This document shows positions 48,937-58,134 of a DNA stretch of 64,000 nt, piece by piece; the stretch's first letter is position 1; every line of letters begins with the position of its first letter. The translations under genes and the position numbers were made by a program. The DNA lies in assembly GCA_015680685.1 (NCBI GenBank), contig MNCI01007683.1, positions 158,331 through 222,330 of the forward strand, in the 5' to 3' direction. This stretch comes from Gnetum montanum. Taxonomy: Eukaryota; Streptophyta; Gnetopsida; Gnetales; Gnetaceae. Under the pieces are notes generated by a model. It was given only the letters and a program-made list of their open reading frames with translations, was not told the origin of the DNA and made no database searches.

Positions 48937-49583
48937 CAAGGTTAGAAGAAAAACCATTCAAGTAAAGAATATTCAATATTAAACTAGTTTCCAAAAGGAT
49001 TCAAGATTGACTAAGCGTGAAAAACCTATTTACTTTTCATTATCTTCTAAAGGAGTGAATGTGACAAAATAAGGTGCATGTAAAGTGAATAAAGAATTTA
49101 ATTAATTTCCAAAATCAAGGAATAAATTTTTAAATGAAAATCATGAAATTAAGGAGTGAGATTTCAAAAGAAATGTTTTATTAAAAATAAAAAATATATT
49201 TAATAAACATAGGTAAGTTAAAATGACCTTAAAAACTCCATTAAAGTTGAGGGCCAAAAAATATTGGTCTCATATGATGTAAATTAAGTCCCTTATGTCT
49301 AAATTGTCACATGACTTTGATGAGTTATAAAATTTAAAAAAACTCGATGGCGATGAAATAAACTTGATGATAAATGAATTTTACGAATTTGAGGAAGATT
49401 TAAAGCATAAACTCTCTCTCTTTCTTCCTCCTATTAAAGTACTAAAGTACATCATTGAATTATTAAGTAATTAAATAAACTTCTGAAATAATTTGATGAT
49501 CAAATAATTCCTTTCTTTGCTATTAAATAAGGTTAAAGTCAATTAAAGGTGATAAAGTTTGCTGTGAAGTTAAGTAAAGAAGG
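48937..49583 (+). other. AT-rich flank upstream of the host gene
   Basis: There is no gene and no recognisable element. It is the likely proximal promoter region of the downstream host gene, bounded on the left by the LTR of element III. Long A/T runs and a ctctctctttcttcctcct pyrimidine stretch near 49410 are the only features seen. Confidence 0.5.
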
Positions 49584-49590
49584 TATAAAA
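49584..49590 (+). promoter_or_regulatory. TATA box of the host gene
   Basis: tataaaa stands about 30 bp before a GC-richer segment that ends in a good donor site. The contrast with the AT-rich surroundings supports a promoter and first exon. Confidence 0.5.
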
Positions 49591-49614
49591 GTTCTGTAGT
49601 TTTTATTACTCATA

Positions 49615-49713
49615 CGAGGAGCAGCGGCGAAGGAGCGTGGCCACAGGAGATGGTGTGGCACAGAGAGTAGACGGCCCTGGTTTGCAGCGGAATTGCGTTT
49701 TTGCTTATCAGAG
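49615..49713 (+). other. Host gene exon 1 (probably noncoding)
   Basis: This GC-richer segment (aggagcagcggcgaaggagc near 49616) ends with a donor, cagag|gtaact, at 49714. The only ATG opens a frame of seven codons. The start is placed from the TATA box and is approximate. Intron 1 then runs about 4.4 kb and has collected several repeats. Confidence 0.45.
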
Positions 49714-50129
49714 GTAACTTTCTGGATTTCGAAGCCATTTATGATCTATCGTGTTCTTGTAACATGTTAGATTGTGTTATAACGGAGGATCTTAGCTAAA
49801 ACGAGATGCGAACAGCAGTGCCATTATGTTATTTTTGACGTCTCTTCATTTGTGGTAATACTACATATGTTGCAAGGCGGTACTGTCTCTACCGGTATAG
49901 CATGCCGCCGAAGGGTTATGAAGTCTGTCCCTAGAAATAGGTTATGTTTTCATGGTTGCAATGTTTTTATCAGCGACTTGTTTGTGAGCATTTTACATAA
50001 TGGCAATGCAATGAAATTTTGTCTTCCTCTATAATGTCTGTCATACAATGAATGATATTGGAAGATTATAATGGTTTAGAGAGTACATGGAATGATTTTT
50101 TCTTTTGCAATTAACGAGGAGTCTAGCGT

Positions 50130-50765
50130 GCTTCAAAACATCTTGAAAAAGAAATGCAACTTATCTATGGTACCGTTTATGTTTCCTAGAACCCTAATAA
50201 TCTCATGCAACCTATCACTCCAAATTGAGGCCCATAAAAATTTGTAACCCAAAGACCCTTTGCAGGAATGAACACGGTGAGGATCTAGAACAAGTCATCC
50301 AACACCACAAAAGGGTTTTTGGATAATGTAGCCATGCCCCTAGCTTGTCATCTGCAATGCACAAAATAACAGTACCAACCTTGCCATCACAGGGTTTCAC
50401 AATTAGTGGTATTTTACTTAGTTTCTTGTAGACATACCAATGAGCACTTTTCTTCTCGTGCCAATTTCTTAAGGGTATTTCTTTTGTAAGGGATATCTGA
50501 TCTCCTACAATTTCATAAGAGAATCTTCATGGTCTACTCACAAATCGTTTCTTATAGACCTCCTTGAGAGTCTTTTGGGACCCAAGGTTGATTTCAAACT
50601 GCATTTTCTTGGTCCACAATTGTATGTTGGAGGGCCTACCAGGTCGCTTTGGCTCATCCATTGCAAGGAACCCTTGTGAGTCTTCCGTGAAAATCCTCCA
50701 GATAATTAGATTGAATGGAGGCTCACAACTGACACCCAATCGCCTAGTGGAGGAAACTTATCCTT
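50130..50765 (-). pseudogene. Possible LINE fragment, minus strand
   Basis: On the minus strand, reading shifts between frames over pieces such as GLWVTNFYGPQ (about 50230-50270) and EPKRPGRPSNIQLWTKKMQF (50527-50739). The first recalls the N-terminal part of L1-type endonuclease domains (W-x-x-x-N-x-YxP), but the match is short. No catalytic motif is certain. It lies in intron 1 of the host gene. An unrelated unknown repeat is equally possible. Confidence 0.25.
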
Positions 50766-50839
50766 GAGTAAGGTTATCGGGGAGCTAGTAGATTGATCTT
50801 GAAAAATGGGAGTAAGAGTATAATAAGTGTTGCCTTACC

Positions 50840-53629
50840 ATGTCACTAGAAAGACATGTTACCCATGCTTGAAGGTAGGCAGCTTCTTAGAAAGCTAAAA
50901 AAATAAATAAGTGCCATAACTAAACTCCTCCCTTGGAAAATATGCTAAGTGACAATACTTTTTGCAACAGTGGTAGTCTTATGGTTGTTATTTCAAGAGA
51001 TGAGACAATGTGATGTCACTGGAATGTGGTTTGGACTTGGTTTGAATCTTGGACAGAACAACTAATGATTAATTTAACCACTAATAAAACACATAAGAAT
51101 TCATTATGCCTATGGTAAGATACCTCACATCATGATTTCTGCAATCCCTTCTAAGTCCATTTCATCTCACTGTAAGAATATTCATAACTTGTGGTTTTGT
51201 GTAACATAGTGTAATTTTCCCCATTTGGTGATACTAACATGTGTGTTTTGCCAAACAAGTATGCGTTACATTCATCTCCTTAAGTGCCTAAGGACACTTC
51301 TAGGCATATGGTTATAAAAGGGCATTAACAGCTAAAGCTTGCTTTGGGGAGGATCCACTTATATAACTGTTGTATCCTATACTTGCCAAGCGATTCCACA
51401 TCATCTTGAGCCTTCTAGGATCAACAAATGGCAATAAAACTTCCCATATCATTCAAACTATTTGTTCTACCAACATGTATTCATTACCCTTCTTATCCAT
51501 CTTATCCACACTTCATGGACATTCATAGCCCAAGATTCCTTATTTATGAAGTTCCAATGATAAATTTTTGACCAATGTGCATCTATCCATAACATAGACC
51601 CTTTGAATATGCTTTAAACCTTCCAAACATTCACCAAGAAGTGCTTTTTATCCTCAAAATCTCATGAAAAATGAAAAGTTTTGGCCTTTGATATCAGGTC
51701 CTTGATTTGGGTCCACCTTGATATGGGAGCCCCAATATTAGATCGCATAAAAACTATATATAGGTGGACACTTAGCTGATTTTTCAGTTTTTCTTCATTT
51801 GAGCTAACGGAGATTTTTCCAATTTTCTTCTCTAATTGGAGCTTTGACTTCTTAGCTTTCCCAAGCCATATCTTGCACATTATTGCTTCGATTTTTGTGA
51901 TTTTCCTAACTTGGCCCATTCATGGAATTTGTTTCGGAAGCAGTAAAAACGCAACTCCAAGTGTCACCGCTTTTAGATAGTGGCGAGTGGTACTTTGGGG
52001 AAACCTATTAGTTCTGGCACAATAAGGAAGAGGGCACCACGGTCAACATTGGAGGAGTCTCAGTCTCATTCTCAATCAAGCTAATAGCTGAAGCTCTCAA
52101 CATACCCAATGAAGGGGCAAAGGTAGCACACTTGTCCACCATATCAGATGCTGAAACCAAGAAACTATTGCTGAAACGTGCATATGGCAAAGAGGATAAG
52201 GAATACAATGAATTAACTCTAGAGAAAAGAATTTATTTCAAAATTGGCACATACCACTTGGTCCCAACAAAAGGACTAAATAGACTATCCACTTATGCGG
52301 CTAGAGGGAGTGCGATCCTAATGGGTAAATACAATGCCAATCTCGTACAACTCTACTTCATGGAGATATAGAGGCGGTTTGAAGAAAGGAAGGCAGGGAA
52401 GCCAACATTTCCATTTCCTTGCCTTATCAAGAAGTTGTGCAAGCAAGTTGGAATCTCGAGGTACGCCAATGATGTTCCCAGGAGGGCCTAGAATGCTTCA
52501 TATGTTGAACTGCTTAAACCAACACCACCTAGGAAAGACCAGGGCGAGGAACAAACTGGCACTGAAGAAACCACACAGACTGAATAACAACAGCAAGTAT
52601 GACCCAGTGGCCAACAACAACAAGAACAACAATAGTAGCAACAAGAAGAAGAAGAACAACAATAGCAAGTCCCACTACCACCACCATAAGATTATAGATC
52701 GTTAATGAGTCATCTGCAACAGATTGTGGAGACCATTAGCTAGGGAACAAGGGAGGAAGCCAACCTCTATAGAGTTATAGACAATGCCATACAATTGACA
52801 GTTTTTGCTGATCCTGTGAGTGGATAGATCTCACTACAGTTATGAAGAGTGGACCAATGGTCACAACAGATCTTTGAGAATGCTACATTGTTCCAAGTGG
52901 TGCTAGAGATTGGAGAAGGAGCCACATTCGTGGTAATGCAGCACCAGGATGTAGCGAGAGCAACAAAGGTGGCCATTGATCACATCAAAAAGTCCTTCAA
53001 TGTACCTATTGTGCTGCTAGTAGATGTAACTAGAGTTAGGGATGCTCATGTGTTAGTTGGAACCTTGATGACTCCTATTGACCATGAAGATGTACTCAAT
53101 CGACTGCTACAGACTGGACAAGTGATGACAACACTTTTCGACATCCCAAGTGATGTCACTATAGTGTAGTCAAGATTCTACAAAAGCAAAATTGGTCATG
53201 GTAGAGACAAGGGCGAAGCATGCAGAAGCTGAAATTCTAAAATTGCAAGAAGAGCTTGCGACCTTGAGGGTTAAATGTAGAGACCCAACTCAATTCATTG
53301 CACTTGATTAAATGGAACAATTCAAGACAGAGCAGATAAACCACTTGATTGAGTAGAATAAGCAGATAGAGAACAAGAAGGAGAAAGTGGTGTGGAATGC
53401 CTTCATAGCAAAAGCTCAAATGTATGCACATGCTAAAGCACTCACCGTAGCCCAAGAAGAAAACAAACAACTCACTGCAGACAATATGGGATTGACCATT
53501 GTAGAAAAACAAAAAAACATCTTGGAGGAAAGCATCCACCAGTTAAAAGAACAATTGGTGATGGTCAACCACTATAGAATCCCTCATAATGGAATTCTAA
53601 AGAAACCAGATTTGCCCAAGAAAAATTAA
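50840..53629 (+). mobile_element. Element IV: truncated Athila spacer plus ORF3 fragment in intron 1
   Basis: From about 50840 (actagaaagacatgttaccc) the sequence matches the post-pol spacer of elements I and III. A TATA box (tatatata, 51755-51762) is followed by an ATG at 51922 and ORF3-type sequence: DSGEWYFGETY, ALNIPNEGAK, RIYFKIGTYHLVPTKG, FPFPCLIKKLCKQVGI, a Gln/Asn-rich linker and helical segments up to 53629. Compared with I and III it lacks the leader intron interval and about 110 N-terminal codons, and it stops before the ORF3 C-terminus. No LTR is attached. Only a few stops lie in 52132-53169. Confidence 0.7.
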
Positions 53630-53704
53630 AGTGAGAAAAATTAGATTTGTTGAAAGAAATTAGATTCTATTGAAAAATTATCCATTAGAATAGTACAACT
53701 CAAC

Positions 53705-53775
53705 ATTGCCCACCTAGATTAAACTCATGACTTGGAGCTTTCAAATCAAGAGTCTTACCACTAGGTTAACAACTT
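53705..53775 (-). repeat. tRNA-derived SINE-like unit, minus strand
   Basis: In reverse it reads ttaacctagtggtaagactc (A-box like), a tgatttgaaagctc stretch, and gagtttaatctaggtggg (B-box like, with box spacing near 35 bp). That is the order of RNA polymerase III internal promoters of plant SINEs. It is too decayed for a tRNA fold call. Confidence 0.5.
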
Positions 53776-53847
53776 ATCATTTGGACCCAATTCATAAAAA
53801 CATATGCTAACCTACACATTTTTCAAATATACAATGAGGCAACAATG

Positions 53848-53890
53848 AGGTGTTAGCCTAGTGGTATGGGTCTTGGTTTCAATTCTACTA
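53848..53890 (+). repeat. Second SINE-like unit, plus strand, shortened
   Basis: gtgttagcctagtggtatgg (A-box like) is followed closely by cttggtttcaattctac (B-box like). The spacing is shorter than in tRNAs, so part is deleted. It lies about 80 bp from the first unit in opposite orientation. Confidence 0.4.
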
Positions 53891-54119
53891 AGTAACATTG
53901 ATTTATAAACTAATATATAATGAAGGGAATTATAAATTTAATTTTAATGAATAATACTTAAATATAAAGTTATATTGAAGTATACCTCTATCATAATTAT
54001 TTCACGTTCCAACATTCCCCATTCTCAAAGAATACATACCCTTGGCTATCTTAGTTTATTTTTAAGTGAAAATACAAACAAGCTGTCTAGTCCTTTACCA
54101 ATGAAGGAATTCTTTGCAG

Positions 54120-54184
54120 AGACCAGTGAAGTCGAGCACAGAAACGAAGTGACCAGGTCTATCTATCATTTATGCCGAATGCAA
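54120..54184 (+). other. Host gene exon 2 (possible)
   Basis: An acceptor tctttgcag ends at 54119 (another, gctgtctag, at 54090) and a strong donor caa|gtaagt starts at 54185. If the upstream acceptor is used, an ATG at 54101 opens a 28-codon frame ending at the donor in phase 0, but I found no well-formed in-frame join to exon 3. It may be noncoding leader. Confidence 0.35.
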
Positions 54185-54899
54185 GTAAGTTAAGAGCATT
54201 TCACGCTTGTGCTTGATTCTTTTGCAAGCGCATTAAAATTTCCTTTCTTACAAAATTTTCCCATTTTTGTATCAGGATATTGCCATGTTTTAAGTTGAAT
54301 CCGTTAAGGGTATCTTAACTTGCTGTTCAACTCTGCATCTCAAGGTTCATGATGTTAATACTATACAGATGCTATGTTTGCTCAGTTAATTCTTTGCATT
54401 TTATTCGCTTAATGCATTCCGGGAATCAATGCTTGAGTAATAGCTTATCGTTTGGAAGTATTGATCCTGATTATGTGAACTAGCAATTTGTGAACAAGCT
54501 TGAATAGAAGCCATTTTCACAAAAAATTGAAATGTGAAACTACATGCTTATATTTGGTTTGCTATGCATGGATTCAGGGCTAGTTACTGTCTTTATTTTT
54601 ATTTTTTAAATATTGTAAGATGACTTCTTCTCTTGCTATCCATGATGCGCCTTTGTATTTGTGGTATGGGTAACTTGAACGTGTGCGCGACTTTTAACGT
54701 TGTTGTGTTTTCCATGGGAAGTTCTTCTTTATGTGACTTCAAAGTTGAAACTTGATGACTTTTGTACTCAACCATCGCATGTCTAGTTGCAAAAAATGTT
54801 CATTAAAATTTGTACATGTTGAATTGCGGATACATGTGAAAGATCAGTTTTCTTGCCTGTCTATAAGATTTATTAGTTTTGTTTTATATTTATGATATA

Positions 54900-54920
54900 T
54901 ATATATTATTTGACTAAGAC

Positions 54921-54950
<30 letters not shown>
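54900..54950. repeat. (TA)n microsatellite
   Basis: About twelve ta units at 54926-54950, next to the MITE; a shorter run lies at 54895-54906. Stowaway/Tourist-like MITEs often sit in TA-rich sites. Confidence 0.85.
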
Positions 54951-54951
<1 letters not shown>

Positions 54952-54964
54952 AATTGGCCGAGAT

Positions 54965-55280
54965 GATTTAAAAAAAAATGATGTTAACCAAGCCCAACTA
55001 CTGGATGTGATAACAAGATAATTGAAAACGGAATCACTTATTCCTCCTCTGTTTCTCTACCACTTACCCAATTTAGTTTTACCCTCTTGGTCAAGTTTGC
55101 TCTTTCTTTGTCTATTCTTTGCGCAAAGAACAAACAAAGAAATAGGAAACTTGACCAAGAGGGTAAAACTAAATTGGGTAAGTGGTAGAGAAACAAAGGA
55201 GGGATGAGTGATTCCGTTTTCAATTATCTTGTTACCCCATCTAGTAGTCGGGGTTGGTTAACATCATTTTTTAAAAAATC
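54965..55280. mobile_element. 316-bp inverted-repeat MITE / foldback element
   Basis: The two halves are reverse complements over about 158 bp each, with roughly 93 percent identity by eye. The centre is the palindrome ttctttgcgcaaagaa at 55115-55130. Outer ends read atgatgttaacca and its complement, set in A-runs that blur any target duplication. Near-identical 61-codon frames on both strands (55022-55207, 55038-55223) are artefacts of this symmetry. It is in an intron of the host gene, so the pre-mRNA could form a hairpin of about 150 bp. Confidence 0.85.
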
Positions 55281-55284
55281 ATGG

Positions 55285-55425
55285 AGCGGTTTCGTGGGCT
55301 ATGAGTAGAATTTAATTATTTTTTTATTTTTTAAGTTATCATCACTATTTGCATTCCAAATAATATATACTGGTAAACATAAATTGGTTAAAATAAAAGT
55401 TTATATATTTCGTATATGTTGATGA
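55285..55425. repeat. Direct repeat, copy 1 (141 bp)
   Basis: gggctatgagtagaatttaa to gtatatgttgatga is nearly identical (over 90 percent by eye) to 55697-55838. It starts five bases after the MITE end. The pair brackets a helicase relic. Confidence 0.8.
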
Positions 55426-55523
55426 AGGAATACATTACACAATTATTGCAACAAACATTATAGAGCTGTATAATAGGATTGAGCAAAAGACAAAATACAA
55501 TGATAAGTGTGAACTTAATATGC

Positions 55524-55699
55524 CTAATTCTCCAATTGAGCAACACGAACTTTCTGTGCAATTCTACTTTGAAGATGTTTAGCATCTGAAATCTTTCTGT
55601 ATCTTTGCACATAGAAAGGAGGATGAATCTTTACAGAATCAATGGTCTTGACTCTAGATAATGCAACAAACATTAGATTTGTAAGTTCTCTTGTGTAGC
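55524..55699 (-). pseudogene. PIF1-like helicase C-terminal relic
   Basis: The minus strand gives an open frame of about 58 codons ending at a stop (55524-55526): ELTNLMFVALSRVKTIDS, then PFYVQRYRKISDAKHLQSRI and a tail VRVAQLEN. F-V-A-L-S-R-V is the conserved motif VI of the PIF1/RRM3 helicases, and the P-F-x5-R-x-K-I tail fits plant PIF1-like proteins, including those carried by Helitrons. The upstream helicase motifs are not in the window's intron, so it is a fragment, perhaps captured or left by a Helitron. Confidence 0.6.
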
Positions 55700-55838
55700 A
55701 GTTTTGCGGGCTATGAGTAGAATTTAATTATTTTTTTTATTTTTCAAGTTATCATCAGTATTTGCATTCCAAATAATATATACTGATAAATATAAATTGG
55801 TTAAAATAAAAGTTTATATATTTTGTATATGTTGATGA
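55697..55838. repeat. Direct repeat, copy 2 (142 bp)
   Basis: Near-identical to 55285-55425. It abuts the N-terminal end of the helicase relic, which ends at about 55699. Confidence 0.8.
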
Positions 55839-56364
55839 GCATTCATTTGCATGTCAACATACCTGTTTTAGCTCTTGAGGTACACCTTAGAGCATTGTCC
55901 TCTGTTTCTCAGCATCTCTGTTGAAATAGAACAGAAAATATTTTGTTTTCCCATATATCATTTATTATTATTATTCTAAAACATTCCCAGCGTGTATTTT
56001 AAAACATATTTCTTGTGCATAAAGTATTTAAACATTTAATCATAATACATAAAGATATCTAGTCAACAAACTTATTACTATTCCAATTAACCATTTCCAC
56101 CATAGTCCAAATAGAGCACACACAAGTTGTCAACAAAACATGCACACAAACACACAGAATGACTATTACAATTGTTAACACAAAAACTCAAGGAAAAGTG
56201 GTTTGTTACATTCACGATTATAGTCTTTGTGATAAAATAGTACAAATGGTGGATTTACAGATCAAAAAAGGAGCAGGGCATCAGATTGTAGCTGATATCC
56301 TGGTAAAAATCAAAGGAAAGACAAATCAAAGGGCATCACTGGAGAAGTAGAGAGCGAAGTTGAA

Positions 56365-56547
56365 ATGAGCCACAAGACTAAAATGAAGGTGAATCAAATC
56401 TTATCAGATACCAGTAGCAGATTCAGGAAAAGTGAGACAGATAGCTTTCTTCACAATTCACGCTTCTTATTCGTAGACAAAACAGTGGAGGAGGAAGCCA
56501 GTAATGAAGAGCAGGCTTGGCTGGCTTCACTTTCTGATGCTGAATTG
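56365..56547 (+). CDS. Host gene exon 3, first confident coding exon, unknown protein
   Basis: ATG at 56365 begins a frame MSHKTKMKVNQILSD, then FLFVDKTVEEEASNEEQAW and LASLSDAEL. It ends at a donor ttg|gtatgt (56548) in phase 0. In the same frame 23 codons upstream are also open back to a stop near 56290, so the exon may start earlier; candidate acceptors (gatttacag, ending 56257) are modest. Joined to exons 4-6 it gives about 157 residues: a basic N-terminus, an acidic patch, two helical segments and a basic C-terminus. I do not recognise the family. Low stop density, phase agreement of all junctions and good splice sites support a real gene. Confidence 0.6.
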
Positions 56548-58031
56548 GTATGTTACCTTGAAACTTTTTTTCACGTTTGCTTTCTCAATTTTAAAGAACA
56601 GTTTTTTCCCCCATTTTTCAGTATCAGAATGGCTTATAAGTTATTCGTTGACAGGAATTTGAATTTGTTATTGCTGGGCAAGTGTTTAACGTTAAGTGGG
56701 TGAACATTTGTCCCTGCTATAGTTTTCAAAGATACATATGTTATATATACATACATATACACAGTGTGGGAATGTTAATTTAAATGTTGAAAACTCTCAT
56801 GAAATCCTTGATAAATATGTGTATGAAAAATCATGAAAGTGGAGTGTTTTTTCCGTGGCTAAGTCATGGATAGGTAAGGTATATTTGAAACATGAACTAC
56901 CAGGATGACAGGTGCATAATTAAAATGCACAATTGCAACTTTTGACACCAATTGACCACCACCCCTCTTTGGTAACCGTGTGGTAACATTTCCAAATTTA
57001 TTTATGACCTGTCAAGTTGCAGGTTTTGAGGTCAAAAAGCAATTCTATTTAAGAAGTTCCTTTCAATCCTAAAATATCCATTTTAAGAGTCTTGGAGTGA
57101 GATCTCAACCTGATTTTAACATTAGAAACCAGGGACTAAAAGCTGCCATTAGAAACTAGGGACTAAAAGTTGTCTAAAATGGTCAAGACCAATCATGACT
57201 GTACTTTTGAAAAGGAACTGAACTTACCAGTTTAAACCTACCGTGATTTATACCAGTGCAGTAATTTTATTTCCAGAAAACAAGCTGGCGTTATACAAGC
57301 AAAATAATGATTGCATCACATGGTAGAAGAAACATTGCAGAAGATTCTTCAAGAAATAGCGGAAGGAAATATTTAGTTCCTAAAAACATGACATGGAAGT
57401 TCAAATTGCTTGTGAATATTAGCAAAGACCCTGATGGATTAAATCATGGATAAAGTGGAGGGCTACCAGGGAACAAACCCAAATTTGTACACTCACCAGC
57501 CAACTATAGAAATTATGACCATAAATTGAGGTGAAGCCAAGTGCCATAACAGAAACAATTGGAAGAATAATCAGCAAGATGTAAAAAGTAAAAAGTAGGA
57601 GACTTGTAAGGTTCATGAGAGAAACCTGGGAAATGAAGGGATTTGCTAATTGAGGCTATGAACTCTGCAACAATAACTGATTCAGTAATCTCTTGCACCT
57701 CATTTTATTTTTCTGTCTTTGAAAATCTCATTTCCAGTGTTTAGCCAAAGCATTTGTGGTTATTATGAACCTTGAACTTAATCGAGTTTTTGCTTTGAAG
57801 CTAGCTATCTTGCAAGTTCATAAGTATTACATGGCAATAATATAATCTGTGTACAGAATGAGAACAAATAAGCTTGTTTTTTAAATAAGTTTTATTTCGT
57901 TATTGAGTATTTCATAATTTTTTTTTCTCCAAGTTCATGCTTGCTAATATAGATAAACACAAGAATATTTTTATCTGGTATGTGGTCATCCTAGATATCA
58001 TGTTGTTGATGTTGGAGCATTTTCATTTCAG
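56548..58031 (+). other. Host gene intron 3
   Basis: Opens with gtatgt and closes with tttcatttcag. AT-rich. No element is recognised. Overlapping minus-strand frames at 57419-57698 are hydrophobic and look like chance. Confidence 0.55.
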
Positions 58032-58134
58032 GATTTGTTGATCAGCATCAAACAGTTGGCGATGGAGCGGGCAAAGACACTACAGATTGATCATTTGAAA
58101 GGCCTGCTTGGATTTCGAGTTCTTCATGCTATGG
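58032..58134 (+). CDS. Host gene exon 4
   Basis: Acceptor tttcatttcag ends at 58031 and donor atgg|gtaatc starts at 58135. The 103-nt exon enters in phase 0 and reads DLLISIKQLAMERAKTLQ, then a segment with HLKGLLGFRVLHAMG, leaving one base. Together with the end of exon 3 the sequence SLSDAEL-DLLISIKQ makes a smooth amphipathic helix start. The plant-like motif of Leu-rich helix followed by RAK and GFRVL is not one I can name. Confidence 0.65.

Noticed and set aside
55022-55223. Two near-identical 61-codon proteins on opposite strands
   Set aside because: Explained by the inverted repeat of the MITE.
56159-56350. 63-codon frame with ATG before exon 3 as the host gene start
   Set aside because: It ends in a stop before the exon 3 frame and lies in a different frame; no splice pair joins it well. 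Possibly leader sequence.
57419-57698. Overlapping hydrophobic minus-strand frames
   Set aside because: Two frames overlap, no conserved motif, inside an AT-rich intron.
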